Source: Pantoea sp. alder81 (GTDB lineage Bacteria > Pseudomonadota > Gammaproteobacteria > Enterobacterales > Enterobacteriaceae). From it: 64,000 bases of DNA. The position numbers were made by a program, and so were the translations under genes. Location of the stretch: NCBI RefSeq assembly GCF_020179835.1, contig NZ_JAIUDA010000001.1:124001-188000 (forward strand), written 5' to 3'. The first letter of the stretch is position 1; each line of letters begins with the position of its first letter. The notes under the pieces were generated by a model that worked only from the letters and a program-made list of their open reading frames with translations, was not told where the DNA came from and did not search any database. Shown here piece by piece: positions 19,146 through 29,652 of the stretch.

Positions 19146-20296
19146 TGGGCTGGTCATCTCGCATCGAACAGGCGCTGGCGGCGCGACGTGATGCCGATGG
19201 CTGGCGTTTGCGTCGCCGGGTTGAACACAACAGCGTGCGCGAGATAACGCTGGAGGGACGCTCATATCGTCACTTTTCCAGCAATGATTATCTCGGGCTG
19301 AGCCAGCATCCGGCGGTGATTGCGGCCTGGCAACAGGGTGCGGCAGAGGCGGGCGCGGGCGCGGGCGCATCGGGTCATGTGACGGGCTATAGCCGCCATC
19401 ATGCACAGTTAGAAGAGCAACTGGCTGACTGGCTGGGCTACAAGCGGGCTCTGCTGTTTATCTCCGGCTTTGCTGCCAACCAGGCGGTGATACACCTGCT
19501 GGCAGAGAAGCAGGATCGTATCCTCGCCGATAAGCTGGCGCATGCCTCGTTGCTGGATGCCGCCAGCCACTGTCCGGCCACGTTACGCCGCTTTGCTCAC
19601 AATCAACCAGAGAGCCTGGCGAAGCTGCTGGCCTCGCCGTCAGAGGGCGGCACGCTGGTGGTGACGGAAGGCGTATTCAGCATGGATGGCGACAGCGCAC
19701 CGCTCGCCGCCCTCGCGGAAGAGACGCGCCGCGCCAACGGCTGGCTGCTGGTGGATGATGCGCACGGCATTGGCGTGCACGGTGAGCAGGGGCGCGGCAG
19801 TTGCTGGCAGCAGGGCGTGAAGCCCGAATTGCTGATTGTCACTTTTGGCAAAGGCTTCGGCGTTAGCGGTGCCGCGCTGCTGTGTGACGATGCCACGGCG
19901 GATTACGTCGAGCAGTTCTCTCGCCATCTGATCTACTCCACCGCGATGCCACCGGCACAGTGCTGCGCGCTGCTGGCGGCATTGCAGCAAATTCAGCAGG
20001 GCGATGCGCTGCGTGAGCGGTTGAATAGCCACATTGCGCGGTTCCGGGCGGGTGCCGCGGATTTGCCATGGCAATTGATGCCATCAGCCAGTGCGATCCA
20101 GCCATTGATCGTCGGTGAAAATAGCGCGGCGCTGGCGTTATCGCAGCGTCTGGCTGAGGCGGGATGCTGGGTTAGCGCCATTCGACCGCCAACGGTACCA
20201 CCGGGCACGGCGCGGCTGCGCATCACGTTCACCGCTGCCCATCACACTGACGATATTGATCGTCTGCTGGAGGCGCTGTATGACGCTGCAGGTTAA
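19145..20296 (+). CDS. bioF: 8-amino-7-oxononanoate synthase
   Basis: PLP enzyme joining pimeloyl-ACP and alanine to KAPA. 383 residues from ATG 19145 (TGATG overlap with bioB); a GTG one codon earlier is possible. Seen: [18 protein letters not shown], the PLP-binding VDDAHGIG and the Schiff-base Lys in [13 protein letters not shown]. The 3' end overlaps bioC by 17 nt. Confidence 0.95.
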   Translation: MGWSSRIEQALAARRDADGWRLRRRVEHNSVREITLEGRSYRHFSSNDYLGLSQHPAVIAAWQQGAAEAGAGAGASGHVTGYSRHHAQLEEQLADWLGYKRALLFISGFAANQAVIHLLAEKQDRILADKLAHASLLDAASHCPATLRRFAHNQPESLAKLLASPSEGGTLVVTEGVFSMDGDSAPLAALAEETRRANGWLLVDDAHGIGVHGEQGRGSCWQQGVKPELLIVTFGKGFGVSGAALLCDDATADYVEQFSRHLIYSTAMPPAQCCALLAALQQIQQGDALRERLNSHIARFRAGAADLPWQLMPSASAIQPLIVGENSAALALSQRLAEAGCWVSAIRPPTVPPGTARLRITFTAAHHTDDIDRLLEALYDAAG

Positions 20297-21035
20297 CAAG
20301 CAAGCTATCGCCAAAGCCTTTGGTCGTGCGGCACAGCATTATGAGGAGCATGCCGAGCTGCAACGCCAGAGCGGCGATGCGCTACTGGCGCTGGCGCCTG
20401 CCGGTTTCGGGCCGCATCTGCTGGATGCAGGCTGTGGCACCGGCTGGTACAGCCGCTATTGGCGCGATCGTGGGCGCGAACTGACGGCGCTCGATCTTTC
20501 CTGCGACATGCTGGACGCCGCGCGTGAGCAGCGCTCGGCGCAACACTATCTGCAAGGCGATATTGATGATCTGCCGCTGCCCAATAACAGCGTCGATGGC
20601 GTGTGGAGCAATCTGGCGGTGCAGTGGAGCAGCGATTTGCGTCTGGCGTTGCAGCAGTTTTTGCGCGTCACGCGGACGGGCGGCAGCGTGCTGTTCTCCA
20701 CCTTGCTCGATGGTTCATTGCATGAAGTGCATGAAGCCTGGGCTCGGCTGGATGGTCGCCAGCATGCCAATCGTTTTCTCAGTGAAGCGCAATTCACCGC
20801 AGCAACCGCTGGCTTGCCACTGCACAGTCAGTTGCAGGTTATCACGCTACATTTCCCTAGCGCGCTGAGCGCCATGCGTTCTCTGAAAGGCATTGGTGCT
20901 ACGCATCTGCACGACGGCCGTGGCGCACAACCGCTCACACGCTCGCAGCTCACTCAACTGGAGCAGCACTGGCCGCAGGATGCGCAGGGTTATCGTCTTA
21001 GTTATCACTTGATGTACGGAGTTTTGAGCAAATGA
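20280..21035 (+). CDS. bioC: Malonyl-ACP O-methyltransferase
   Basis: SAM-dependent methyltransferase that masks malonyl-ACP as its methyl ester so it enters fatty-acid elongation toward pimeloyl-ACP. 251 residues, the E. coli length. The SAM-binding motif I is [10 protein letters not shown], with LTALDLS and NLAVQW further on. ATG 20280 matches the family start ([14 protein letters not shown]) although it lies inside the bioF 3' end. Its stop overlaps bioD (ATGA). Confidence 0.95.
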   Translation: MTLQVNKQAIAKAFGRAAQHYEEHAELQRQSGDALLALAPAGFGPHLLDAGCGTGWYSRYWRDRGRELTALDLSCDMLDAAREQRSAQHYLQGDIDDLPLPNNSVDGVWSNLAVQWSSDLRLALQQFLRVTRTGGSVLFSTLLDGSLHEVHEAWARLDGRQHANRFLSEAQFTAATAGLPLHSQLQVITLHFPSALSAMRSLKGIGATHLHDGRGAQPLTRSQLTQLEQHWPQDAQGYRLSYHLMYGVLSK

Positions 21036-21703
21036 CACGCTGGTTTATTACCGGAACCGATACCGAAGTGGGAAAAACGGTCGCCAGTGGCGCACTGCTG
21101 CAGGCGGCAGGCGCGGCGGGTTTATGCACCGCAGGTTACAAACCGGTGGCCTCGGGCTGTGAGATCACCCCAGAGGGTGTGCGCAACAGCGATGCACTGG
21201 CGTTGCAGCGCTACAGCAGCCTGACACTCAGTTATGAGCAGGTGAATCCACTGGCGTTTATCGAGCCAACGTCACCGCATATTGTGAGTGCGGAAGAGGG
21301 CCGGCCAATCGTTTTTTCTGCTTTATCAGCCGGATTACGCGCGCTGGAGCAGCAGGCCGAATGGGTGTTAGTAGAAGGGGCAGGCGGTTGGTTCACACCG
21401 TTATCCGACACGCAGACCTATGCCGATTGGGTCGAAGCAGAACAGCTGTCGGTGATTCTGGTGGTGGGCATAAAGCTCGGCTGTATTAATCATGCGATGC
21501 TGACGGCGGAAGCGGTGAAGGCGCGTGGTTTGCGCTTAGCAGGCTGGATCGCCAATGATATTCAGCCGCCGGGTAAGCGACATGCCGAGTATATGGCGAC
21601 GCTGCGTCAGCGTATCGATGCGCCGTTCCTCGGAGAAATTCCCCATCTGGACAGCGAAGCACAGCAGGCTGAGTGCGGGCAGTATCTGACCTTGCCGCAG
21701 TGA
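21032..21703 (+). CDS. bioD: Dethiobiotin synthetase
   Basis: ATP-dependent ring closure of DAPA with CO2. 223 residues. The modified P-loop is GTDTEVGKT at residues 8-16, with KPVASGCE and VEGAGGWFTPL as further family motifs. Last gene of bioBFCD, overlapping bioC by 4 nt. Confidence 0.96.
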   Translation: MTRWFITGTDTEVGKTVASGALLQAAGAAGLCTAGYKPVASGCEITPEGVRNSDALALQRYSSLTLSYEQVNPLAFIEPTSPHIVSAEEGRPIVFSALSAGLRALEQQAEWVLVEGAGGWFTPLSDTQTYADWVEAEQLSVILVVGIKLGCINHAMLTAEAVKARGLRLAGWIANDIQPPGKRHAEYMATLRQRIDAPFLGEIPHLDSEAQQAECGQYLTLPQ

Positions 21704-21837
21704 ATGCCTTTCGCATTGACCGGTGCTGGCGAACCACTCGCTAAGCGGTAGCGGCGCAATGTCTTGCACATCTGTTAGCCATCGTCAGGCTTTCAGGTAC
21801 GCGCAAGGCATTACTCCGCATCAGGTCATGCAGAGCA

Positions 21838-22554
21838 TCAAGTCGCTGTCAGCCACTTATTCACCGTCACATCATCCAGCATAGCCACTTTACCTTGCGC
21901 CACATTGCGCCCACGGTGCAGCAGCAGGAAATAATCAGCCACGCGGCGGATAAAGGAAACATGCTGTTCCAGCAGCAAAATGGTTAAGCCATAGTCACGA
22001 TTAAGGCGACGGATTAAATTGCCCATCTCCTCTTCCAGCCACGGTGACATGCCCTCTGTCGGCTCATCCAGAATCAGCAGTTTAGGCTGCAGCACCAGAG
22101 CACGCGCCAGTGCCAGATGCTGCTGCTGATCCATCGGCAATTCGCCACTGCGTTGATGACGTAACGAATAGAGTGCCGGGAACAGATCGAACACCATTTC
22201 AGGAATCGCGCGGCTGCGACCGTCCTGCGCGGCCATCAGCGCAATCATTAAATTATCTTCCACGCTCATCTGCGAAAAGATATGGCGACCTTGTGGCACG
22301 TAGCCGATCCCCATGCGCGCACGCTGCTCAGTGGGCTGCAGCAACAAATTCTCCGGTGGCGAGCCATCTTCCTGCCAAATCATCGAGCCACTATTGATAG
22401 GCAAGCGACCCATAATGCAGTTCACCAGCGTGGTTTTACCCATGCCAGGGCTGCCCAGCACACCGGTACAGGTGCCTGGTGGCAGATCGAGATCCACATC
22501 CCACAGGATATGGTTGTGACCGTAAAACTGATTCACCGAACGTAAACTCAGCAT
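21838..22554 (-). CDS. Orphan LivF/UrtE-like ABC ATPase with degenerate signature
   Basis: 238 residues resembling the ATPase subunits of branched-chain amino acid or urea importers (LivF, UrtE). Walker A is GSPGMGKTT (residues 34-42), the Q-loop YVPQGRHIF, Walker B LLILDEPTEGMS and the H-loop His198 in LLEQHVSF. The ABC signature, normally LSGGQ, reads LPMDQ at residues 139-143, losing both glycines that contact ATP across the dimer. No permease or binding protein is adjacent; neighbours are bioD and uvrB. It may be a relict subunit, a partner of a transporter encoded elsewhere, or a non-transport ATPase. A weak CTCC/GGAG site precedes the ATG. Clearly a real gene by length and motif order; function unknown. 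Confidence 0.8.
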   Translation of the reverse strand: MLSLRSVNQFYGHNHILWDVDLDLPPGTCTGVLGSPGMGKTTLVNCIMGRLPINSGSMIWQEDGSPPENLLLQPTEQRARMGIGYVPQGRHIFSQMSVEDNLMIALMAAQDGRSRAIPEMVFDLFPALYSLRHQRSGELPMDQQQHLALARALVLQPKLLILDEPTEGMSPWLEEEMGNLIRRLNRDYGLTILLLEQHVSFIRRVADYFLLLHRGRNVAQGKVAMLDDVTVNKWLTAT

Positions 22555-23025
22555 CTGACATACTCCTTCCAGATTATTTGCCTGAATGCTCCCGCTCTGT
22601 GTCGTCTGGCATACAGTCGTGCACGATTAAGGTGGACACTGCTGTTGATGGCCTGCAAGGCAAGCCGTATGGACTCGTCACTCCATCGTTGATCTGTTGC
22701 AATTCCCAGGCCAGGTTAGTGGAACGGGATATTCTGAGTCAGAATCAGGTGAAAACGGGCTTAAAAGGTGAGCGATGCTTAATAATTCCACTGAGTAATA
22801 ACCTGCCTGCACTTTGACGGTGCTGAATGCTTAACGTTTCTGGTGCATCTGTTCACTAATAAGGCAATCACTGAAGAAATAAGTGGTCTTAAGGCACGGT
22901 TTTTACGACAACAATGGTGCTTGACTTGTTAAAAGGATAGTTAAAGCGGTTTTAGGCAGGCAGAAAAAAAACGCAAAAAAAAATATTTCGCACGCCTGGA
23001 TAAGTGCGGGGAAAATTATACACAG

Positions 23026-23073
23026 CTGATGGGCTCGGGGCTGGATTCAGTTATCCACTATTCCTGTGGATAA
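23026..23073. promoter_or_regulatory. Cluster of three DnaA-box-like sites
   Basis: TTATACACA (23026-23034) and TGTGGATAA (23065-23073, reverse of TTATCCACA) match the DnaA box TTATNCACA exactly; TTATCCACT (23051-23059) has one mismatch. The last two face each other. They lie about 400 bp upstream of uvrB. Confidence 0.7.
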
Positions 23074-23362
23074 CCTTGTGCATTAGCGACTGAAAACCGG
23101 TTGGAAGCGAGGAAATACGCGGCCTGCATACATTATGCTGAGAAACTGGACTTTAGAGTCATTATGAACAAAATCAGCAGGTTAGTTAAAAGCAAGCCTG
23201 AGATTTTTCTGCCTTGTCATCGGACTGCAATTTAATGACGGTCTCTTGACAAATGTTAAAAGCGTCTCGGCCTTGGGGATAACATTGCGCAACACGCTTT
23301 TGCCTTTTGCCGCTTAAATTGCACTGAAGCGAAACAAGTGCTTTCCCCGTCATCGTGCAAGA

Positions 23363-23384
23363 TATCTGTAAATATATCCAGTAT
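23363..23384. promoter_or_regulatory. LexA (SOS) box of uvrB
   Basis: TATCTGTAAATATATCCAG followed by TAT: CTG-N10-CAG with an AT-rich core, the LexA consensus, and very like the E. coli uvrB box. It lies about 80 bp before the uvrB start, so uvrB should be SOS-induced. Confidence 0.9.
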
Positions 23385-23462
23385 TTTTTTCTGGCAAATT
23401 CGGCATAGCAGAGTAGAATTATCAGCCTGCTCGCTGACTTCTTCCGCAGGAACCGCAAAACC

Positions 23463-25484
23463 ATGAGTAAAGCCTTCAAACTCAATTCTGATTTCAAACC
23501 TTCAGGCGATCAGCCTGAGGCCATTCGTCGTCTTGAAGAAGGGCTGGAGGATGGGCTCGCACATCAGACCCTGCTCGGGGTTACCGGATCGGGCAAAACC
23601 TTTACCATCGCCAACGTAATAGCCGACCTCAATCGCCCGACGATGGTGATGGCGCCGAATAAAACGCTGGCGGCGCAGTTGTACGGTGAGATGAAAGAAT
23701 TCTTCCCGGATAACGCGGTGGAGTTTTTTGTCTCTTACTACGATTACTACCAGCCTGAAGCCTATGTGCCGAGTTCCGACACCTTTATTGAGAAGGATGC
23801 GGCGGTCAACGAACACATTGAACAGATGCGACTCTCGGCGACCAAAGCGATGCTGGAGCGTCGTGATGTGATTGTGGTGGCATCGGTCTCTGCAATTTAC
23901 GGCCTGGGCGATCCCGATCTCTATCTGAAAATGATGCTGCACTTAACGCGCGGCATGATTATCGATCAGCGCAGCATCCTGCGACGTCTGGCGGAGCTGC
24001 AATACACCCGCAACGACCAGGTGTTCCAGCGCGGCACCTTCCGCGTGCGCGGCGAAGTGATCGACATCTTCCCGGCTGAATCCGACGACATCGGCTTGCG
24101 TGTGGAATTGTTTGATGAAGAAGTTGAGCGCCTGTCGCTGTTCGATCCGCTGACCGGCCAGATTGAGTCGGTGATCCCGCGTTTTACCATTTACCCTAAG
24201 ACCCACTACGTGACCCCGCGCGAGCGTATTCTTCAGGCGATGGAAGATATTAAAGTCGAGTTAGTGGATCGCCGTAAATCGCTGATGGACAACAACAAGC
24301 TGTTGGAAGAGCAGCGTATTAGCCAGCGTACTCAATTCGATCTTGAGATGATGAATGAGCTGGGCTATTGCTCGGGGATCGAAAACTACTCGCGCTACCT
24401 TTCGGGTCGTGGGCCGGGCGAGCCACCGCCAACCTTATTTGATTACCTGCCAGCCGATGGTTTGCTGGTGGTGGACGAATCCCACGTCACTATTCCGCAG
24501 ATTGGCGGGATGTATCGCGGCGACCGCGCACGTAAAGAGACGCTGGTGGAATATGGTTTTCGCCTGCCGTCGGCGCTGGACAACCGTCCGATGCGCTTTG
24601 AAGAGTTTGAAGCAGCCGCACCGCAAACCATTTATGTGTCGGCAACGCCGGGTAAGTATGAGCTGGAAAAATCCGGTGACGATGTCATTGATCAGGTGGT
24701 GCGTCCCACCGGCTTGTTAGACCCGATTCTGGAAGTGCGTCCGGTGGCCACTCAGGTAGATGACTTGCTGTCGGAAATCCGCAAGCGTGTGGAGATTAAT
24801 GAGCGTGTGTTAGTCACCGTATTGACCAAGCGCATGGCTGAAGATCTCACCGAATATCTGGTGGAACACGGCGAAAAGGTGCGCTATCTGCACTCTGATA
24901 TCGATACTGTGGAGCGCATGGAGATCATTCGTGATTTGCGTCTCGGTGAGTTTGACGTGCTGGTCGGCATCAACTTACTGCGTGAAGGTCTCGATATGCC
25001 TGAAGTGTCACTGGTGGCGATCCTTGATGCGGATAAAGAGGGCTTCCTGCGTTCTGAACGTTCACTGATCCAGACCATTGGCCGCGCGGCGCGTAACATC
25101 AACGGCAAGGCCATTCTGTACGCCGATAAGATTACGCCTTCGATGGAACGTGCGATGGGTGAAACCGAGCGTCGTCGCGAGAAGCAGCAGCATTATAACG
25201 AAGAGAATGGCATTGTGCCGCAGGGCCTCAACAAGAAAATTACCGATATTCTTGAGCTGGGCAAAAACGTGGTGAAAACGCGCGGTAAGGGTAAAACCAC
25301 TTCACGCGTGGCGGCAGAAGAAGAGGCTAACTATCTGGCGCTGACCCCACAAGCGATGCAGAAGAAAATCCGTGAGCTGGAAGGGCAGATGCAGCAGCAT
25401 GCGCAAAATCTGGAGTTTGAAGAGGCCGCCAACGTGCGTGACCAGTTACACCAGCTGCGCGAGTTGTTTATCGCCGCCTCCTGA
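23463..25484 (+). CDS. uvrB: UvrABC system protein B
   Basis: Central damage-verifying helicase-like protein of nucleotide excision repair; loaded by UvrA, then recruits UvrC. 673 residues, the E. coli length. Walker A is GVTGSGKTF, the beta-hairpin region contains [12 protein letters not shown], motif II is VVDESHV, motif VI is QTIGRAARN, and the C-terminal UVR domain that binds UvrC is [17 protein letters not shown]. Controlled by the LexA box upstream. Confidence 0.98.
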   Translation: MSKAFKLNSDFKPSGDQPEAIRRLEEGLEDGLAHQTLLGVTGSGKTFTIANVIADLNRPTMVMAPNKTLAAQLYGEMKEFFPDNAVEFFVSYYDYYQPEAYVPSSDTFIEKDAAVNEHIEQMRLSATKAMLERRDVIVVASVSAIYGLGDPDLYLKMMLHLTRGMIIDQRSILRRLAELQYTRNDQVFQRGTFRVRGEVIDIFPAESDDIGLRVELFDEEVERLSLFDPLTGQIESVIPRFTIYPKTHYVTPRERILQAMEDIKVELVDRRKSLMDNNKLLEEQRISQRTQFDLEMMNELGYCSGIENYSRYLSGRGPGEPPPTLFDYLPADGLLVVDESHVTIPQIGGMYRGDRARKETLVEYGFRLPSALDNRPMRFEEFEAAAPQTIYVSATPGKYELEKSGDDVIDQVVRPTGLLDPILEVRPVATQVDDLLSEIRKRVEINERVLVTVLTKRMAEDLTEYLVEHGEKVRYLHSDIDTVERMEIIRDLRLGEFDVLVGINLLREGLDMPEVSLVAILDADKEGFLRSERSLIQTIGRAARNINGKAILYADKITPSMERAMGETERRREKQQHYNEENGIVPQGLNKKITDILELGKNVVKTRGKGKTTSRVAAEEEANYLALTPQAMQKKIRELEGQMQQHAQNLEFEEAANVRDQLHQLRELFIAAS

Positions 25485-25570
25485 CCGTGCAGAAAGACGT
25501 ATCATTCGGAACGACTGGGCACAAATGTGTTATCTATGCGCCCGGTCTAATCTGTTACCTGGGTGCCCGG

Positions 25571-25642
25571 CGTACCTGAATTGCGACCCTACGTAAGATC
25601 CTTAACGTTCGCCCTCGTAGGGTGCGCATTCATGCGCACTGC
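25571..25642. repeat. GTAGGG palindromic repeat pair between uvrB and ybhK
   Basis: Good hairpin GTAGGGTGCGCAT-TC-ATGCGCAC (25618-25639) preceded by a degenerate inverted copy ending GCGACCCTAC (near 25583-25592). Located between convergent genes. Confidence 0.75.
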
Positions 25643-25652
25643 CTTCTCGAGG

Positions 25653-26552
25653 TTAAACTGCCTGAATGGCATGTTCCAACGCAATCCGCAGCAGCTGGCG
25701 GTCGTGGCGATACTTGATATCGGCGGCCTCCAGCGGTTCGCGCACAATCAGGCGATCTTCCACGCCGCTGACGTCTGCTGACGGGCTCACGACAACGGCA
25801 TCAATCACTCGCCTGCCAATGGCTTTCTCCATCATCGCCAGTTTATCGGCCACCGTCAGGCTGGCGGCCGGGCTTAACTCGCGTCCCAGATTGCCAATGA
25901 ACACCATGGTGGCCGGCGTGCGGCGCATTGCGCGCGCCATCTCTTCCATTAGCAGAATCGGCATCAGGCTGGTGTAAAAGCTGCCAGGGCCAATCAGGAT
26001 CAAATCTGCTTCCGCAATGGCATCCAGGGCTTCTTTGGTGGGAGTGACATTGGGATGCAGCATCAACTCTTGAGGCGGTTGCTTCATCTCATCAATGGCG
26101 GTTTCACCGTACACCATATTGCCTTCACAATCCTGCGCCACCAGATCCACCGGCTGCTCCGACATCGGAATCAAAAACGCATCGACTTTCAGTAGATTGC
26201 GGATGACGTTAATGGCTTCCAGCGGGCGCACGCTGAGATGATCGAGCGCTTTAAGCATCAGGTTACCGAGGTTATGTCCGGCCAGTTCGCCGTTACCGGC
26301 AAAGCGGTACTCAAACATCGCCGACGCTACGCTCGGCTCCATGATCAGCTGGTTGAGGCAGTTGCGCATATCACCCCAGGCAATACCGCCTTCTGAACGG
26401 CGAATGCGTCCGGTGGATCCGCCGTTATCGGTGGTGGTCACGATGCCGGTCAGGCGCGAGCCCAGCGGCGCCAGCGCGGACATCACGCGGCCCAGACCGT
26501 GTCCGCCGCCGAGTGCTACCACACGATCCAAATCTGCCAGGGTACGATTCAT
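25653..26552 (-). CDS. ybhK: YbhK, YvcK/CofD-like protein
   Basis: 299 residues. Member of the YvcK/gluconeogenesis factor family, whose Bacillus relative affects growth on gluconeogenic substrates; the role in enterobacteria is unclear. N-terminal nucleotide-binding-like [12 protein letters not shown], then [45 protein letters not shown] and VFIGNLGRE, all diagnostic. I chose ATG 26552 (MNRTLADLD) over 26573, because it has an AAGGAA site at good spacing and matches the E. coli start. Divergent from moaA. Confidence 0.93.
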   Translation of the reverse strand: MNRTLADLDRVVALGGGHGLGRVMSALAPLGSRLTGIVTTTDNGGSTGRIRRSEGGIAWGDMRNCLNQLIMEPSVASAMFEYRFAGNGELAGHNLGNLMLKALDHLSVRPLEAINVIRNLLKVDAFLIPMSEQPVDLVAQDCEGNMVYGETAIDEMKQPPQELMLHPNVTPTKEALDAIAEADLILIGPGSFYTSLMPILLMEEMARAMRRTPATMVFIGNLGRELSPAASLTVADKLAMMEKAIGRRVIDAVVVSPSADVSGVEDRLIVREPLEAADIKYRHDRQLLRIALEHAIQAV

Positions 26553-26660
26553 GCTGTTCCTTTTAACTGACAACTGCAGGTTGTCGTGCAGTTGAAGTGA
26601 TGTGTATCAATATCTGTCGCGCATTTTACCGTATCCTGCGGCGAAAATGCGGTGAAAAAA

Positions 26661-26684
26661 CGTTATGTATCAATATATATAGCG
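26661..26684. promoter_or_regulatory. ModE box upstream of moaA
   Basis: CGTTATGT, 8 bp, ATATAGCG: same palindrome type and spacing as the modA box. In E. coli ModE-molybdate activates moaABCDE from such a site. Confidence 0.85.
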
Positions 26685-26754
26685 AAATTCACTAATGGAT
26701 GCGAGGGACAATTCGCGCTACCATTCGAATTAACCGTGTTGTCCACAATGACAA

Positions 26755-26869
26755 CAGACTCCCAAGCCTGGCATGCCTAAGTCATAACGATATGGATGCC
26801 TGGCCGCAGCATCGCTGCCAGGGTGCAGAAAGAAATGACTGCATCTCCCGTATTTGGAAAGGTGTTCAG
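26755..26869 (+). ncRNA. Moco riboswitch (MOCO RNA motif) in the moaA leader
   Basis: The moaA 5' leader contains a GGCAT (26770-26774) / ATGCC (26796-26800) helix enclosing CCTAAG (26776-26781) and TATGG (26791-26795). This is the 11-nt GNRA-tetraloop receptor typical of Moco RNA. A strong hairpin (CTGG, GCAGC, loop ATC, GCTGC, CAG) and a TGCAG/CTGCA hairpin follow, ending just before the ribosome site. In E. coli this leader represses moa translation when Moco is bound. Exact boundaries are approximate. Confidence 0.8.
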
Positions 26870-27856
26870 GTGCCACAATTTACAGATGCCTATGCGCGCA
26901 GCTTCTACTACTTGCGCCTGTCGGTCACGGATGTGTGTAACTTCCGTTGTACCTACTGTTTGCCGGACGGCTACAAACCGAACGGTAATCACAATAAAAG
27001 TTTCCTCTCGCTGGACGAGATTCGTCGCGTGACGCGTGCCTTTGCGGCTGCGGGCACGGAAAAAGTGCGCCTGACCGGCGGCGAACCCTCAATGCGACGC
27101 GACTTCACCGATATCATTGCAGCGGTGCGCGAAAACGATGCCATTCGCCAGATAGCTGTCACCACCAACGGCTACCGACTGGCGCGTGATGTGCGTGCGT
27201 GGCGTGACGCGGGACTCACCAACATTAACGTCAGCGTTGATAGCCTCGATGCACGCCAGTTCCACGCCATCACCGGCCAGGACAAGTTCGCGGAAGTCAT
27301 GGCCGGTATTGATGCCGCATTTGACGCCGGTTTCGAGAAGGTCAAAATCAACAGCGTGCTGATGCGCGATCTCAACAGCCACAGCCTGGCAACTTTCCTC
27401 GACTGGATCCGCACCCGTCCGATTCAGCTGCGTTTTATCGAGCTGATGGAAACCGGCGAGGGCGGCGATCTGTTCCGTCGTCATCACATCTCAGGTGAAG
27501 TGATCCGCGATCAGCTGATCCTGCAGGGTTGGCAGCTTCAGCCGCGTGGACGCAGTGACGGTCCGGCGCAGGTGTTCCGCCATCCTGACTATCAGGGCGA
27601 AGTCGGTTTAATCATGCCCTACGAAAAAGATTTCTGCGCCAGCTGCAACCGTCTGCGCGTGTCGGCAATGGGCAATCTCCATCTGTGCCTGTTTGGCGAC
27701 GGCGGTGTTTCGCTGCGCGATTTACTGGCATCGGACGATCAGCAGGATGAATTACAGGCGCGTATTGCCCACAGTCTCGGCCAGAAAAAGCAGACGCACT
27801 TCCTGCATCAGGGCAATACCGGCATCACACAAAACCTCTCTTTCATTGGCGGCTAA
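26870..27856 (+). CDS. moaA: GTP 3',8-cyclase MoaA
   Basis: Radical-SAM enzyme for the first step of molybdenum cofactor synthesis. 328 residues from a GTG start at 26870 (family N-terminus [16 protein letters not shown]), with GGAAAGG seven bases upstream. Both clusters are visible: N-terminal CNFRCTYC and C-terminal CASCNRL with a third Cys in LHLCLF. The C-terminal GG needed for catalysis is present. A longer reading into the leader would run through the Moco riboswitch and is rejected. Confidence 0.96.
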   Translation: MPQFTDAYARSFYYLRLSVTDVCNFRCTYCLPDGYKPNGNHNKSFLSLDEIRRVTRAFAAAGTEKVRLTGGEPSMRRDFTDIIAAVRENDAIRQIAVTTNGYRLARDVRAWRDAGLTNINVSVDSLDARQFHAITGQDKFAEVMAGIDAAFDAGFEKVKINSVLMRDLNSHSLATFLDWIRTRPIQLRFIELMETGEGGDLFRRHHISGEVIRDQLILQGWQLQPRGRSDGPAQVFRHPDYQGEVGLIMPYEKDFCASCNRLRVSAMGNLHLCLFGDGGVSLRDLLASDDQQDELQARIAHSLGQKKQTHFLHQGNTGITQNLSFIGG

Positions 27857-27873
27857 ACACAGGAGTTACAGCC

Positions 27874-28389
27874 ATGGGTAAACCTACCGGCGAGTTTGTC
27901 GCCTTGAATGTGGCGGTGATGACCGTCTCGGACAGTCGCGATGCCAGCAATGACAGCTCAGGGGATTATCTGCGTGAGGCGCTGGCGGAAGCCGGGCATC
28001 AGGTGGTGGATCGCGCGATTGTGCCAGACAACCGTTATCGCATTCGCGCCACGGTGTCGCGCTGGATTGCCAGCGATGATGTGCAGGTGGTGATCGTCAA
28101 CGGCGGCACAGGCTTCAACAGCAAAAACAGCACGCCGGAAGCGCTGCTGCCGCTGTTCGACCGTGAAATTGACGGCTTTGGCGAACTGTTCCGCATGATC
28201 TCATACGAAGAGATTGGCAGCTCAACGCTGCAATCACGTGCGGTCGCCGGGCTGGCGAATCAGACGCTGATTTTCGCCGTGCCGGGATCGACCAACGCCT
28301 GCCGCAGCGGCTGGGAACGCATCATTGAAGAACAGCTGGATGCACGCACGCGTCCCTGTAATTTTGTCTCTCATTTGAAGAAGTTGTAA
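27874..28389 (+). CDS. moaB: Molybdenum cofactor biosynthesis protein B
   Basis: 171-residue MogA/MoaB-family protein, likely a molybdopterin-binding protein; in E. coli it is dispensable and its role partly redundant with MogA. Motifs [18 protein letters not shown] and PGSTNAC are present. AGGAG upstream. 17 nt after moaA and 2 nt before moaC. Confidence 0.95.
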   Translation: MGKPTGEFVALNVAVMTVSDSRDASNDSSGDYLREALAEAGHQVVDRAIVPDNRYRIRATVSRWIASDDVQVVIVNGGTGFNSKNSTPEALLPLFDREIDGFGELFRMISYEEIGSSTLQSRAVAGLANQTLIFAVPGSTNACRSGWERIIEEQLDARTRPCNFVSHLKKL

Positions 28390-28391
28390 GC

Positions 28392-28877
28392 ATGTCATCA
28401 CTCACTCATATCAATGCCGCTGGCGAAGCCCATATGGTGGACGTCTCTGGCAAAAACGAAACGGTTCGTGAAGCCCAGGCTGAAGCGCTGGTGCTGATGA
28501 GCGCGGAAACGCTGCAGATGATCATCGACGGCAGCCATCATAAAGGCGACGTGTTCGCCACGGCGCGCATTGCCGGGATTCAGGCCGCGAAACGCACCTG
28601 GGAACTGATCCCGCTGTGCCATCCGCTGATGCTGAGCAAAGTGGAAGTCACGCTGGTGGCTGAGCCTGAGCACAGCCGCGTGCGCGTCACCTCACGCTGC
28701 CGTCTGACCGGTAAAACCGGCGTTGAGATGGAAGCGCTGACCGCCGCATCGGTGGCCGCGTTGACCATTTACGACATGTGCAAAGCGGTACAGAAAGACA
28801 TTGTCATCGATCAGCTACGTTTGCTCACCAAGAGCGGCGGTAAATCCGGCGATTTCCAGGCGGTGATGCATGATTAA
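28392..28877 (+). CDS. moaC: Cyclic pyranopterin monophosphate synthase
   Basis: Converts the MoaA product to cyclic pyranopterin monophosphate. 161 residues with the family blocks [31 protein letters not shown] and the catalytic Lys/Asp region KAVQKD. Overlaps moaD by 8 nt. Confidence 0.97.
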   Translation: MSSLTHINAAGEAHMVDVSGKNETVREAQAEALVLMSAETLQMIIDGSHHKGDVFATARIAGIQAAKRTWELIPLCHPLMLSKVEVTLVAEPEHSRVRVTSRCRLTGKTGVEMEALTAASVAALTIYDMCKAVQKDIVIDQLRLLTKSGGKSGDFQAVMHD

Positions 28878-29115
28878 AGTGCTGTTTTTTGCCCAGGTAC
28901 GCGAGCTGACCGGCACCAGCGCGTTAGAGCTGAAACCGGAATATCAGGATGTGGCGACCTTACGTGCGGCGCTGGCGGAGAAGAACGACCGCTGGGCGCT
29001 GGCGCTGGAGTCCGGCAAGTTGCTGGCAGCGGTCAATCAGACGCTGGTGCCGATGAGCCATCCACTGCGCGCAGGCGATGAAGTGGCATTCTTCCCGCCG
29101 GTGACCGGAGGATGA
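28870..29115 (+). CDS. moaD: Molybdopterin synthase sulfur carrier subunit
   Basis: 81-residue ubiquitin-fold sulfur carrier ending in the required Gly-Gly (FPPVTGG), which is thiocarboxylated and inserts into the MoaE active site. Starts within the moaC end and stops just before moaE. Confidence 0.97.
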   Translation: MIKVLFFAQVRELTGTSALELKPEYQDVATLRAALAEKNDRWALALESGKLLAAVNQTLVPMSHPLRAGDEVAFFPPVTGG

Positions 29116-29117
29116 AC

Positions 29118-29570
29118 ATGACCACTCGCATTCGCGTCGGCGTTGACCCTTTCGATGTCGGCGAAGAGTATCGCCAACTCGCGGCGCATGACAGTGATGG
29201 AGCGGTCGTCACCTTTACCGGCAAAGTACGCAATCACAACCTCGGTGATAGCGTGGCCGCTTTAACGCTGGAACACTATCCGGGCATGACGGAAAAGGCG
29301 CTGGCGGAAATTGTCGAAGAGGCGCGTCAGCGCTGGGCATTGCAGCAGGTGACGGTGATTCATCGTGTGGGCGAGTTGTTCCCCGGTGATGAAATTGTGT
29401 TTGTGGGTGTCAGCAGCGCCCATCGCAGCAGCGCATTTGCCGCCACCGAGTTCATCATGGACTACCTGAAAACCCGTGCACCGTTCTGGAAGCGTGAAGC
29501 CACCGAACAGGGCGATCGTTGGGTCGATGCACGTGACAGCGATCATCAAGCCGCCGAACGCTGGAAATAA
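29118..29570 (+). CDS. moaE: Molybdopterin synthase catalytic subunit
   Basis: Transfers sulfur from MoaD to cyclic pyranopterin monophosphate. 150 residues, as in E. coli, with GAVVTFTGKVRNHN, LEHYPGMTEKAL, HRVGEL and the active-site Lys in KTRAPFWKRE. ATG 29112 overlaps moaD, but ATG 29118 has GGAGG at ideal spacing and gives the family length, so it is preferred. Confidence 0.95.
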   Translation: MTTRIRVGVDPFDVGEEYRQLAAHDSDGAVVTFTGKVRNHNLGDSVAALTLEHYPGMTEKALAEIVEEARQRWALQQVTVIHRVGELFPGDEIVFVGVSSAHRSSAFAATEFIMDYLKTRAPFWKREATEQGDRWVDARDSDHQAAERWK

Positions 29571-29652
29571 CGCGTAAAATCCGCAGGCTCTGATAGCCGC
29601 AGCTAACTGTAAACGTTAAGGTACGGGTTTTGCTGGCCTGTCAGGGAACAAG

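Larger units (their letters stand above)
22555..23462. other. Long non-coding interval upstream of uvrB
   Basis: About 900 bp without a credible gene, between the divergent orphan ABC ATPase and uvrB. The part nearest uvrB is AT-richer than the flanking genes. It holds three DnaA-box-like sequences (23026-23073) and a LexA box (23363-23384), both listed separately. A 103-codon minus-strand reading frame overlapping the uvrB start has no recognisable features and is not called. Confidence 0.7.

Noticed and set aside
23186..23497. 103-codon minus-strand frame upstream of and overlapping the uvrB start
   Set aside because: It runs across the LexA box and the uvrB start, has no recognisable domain and no good ribosome site.
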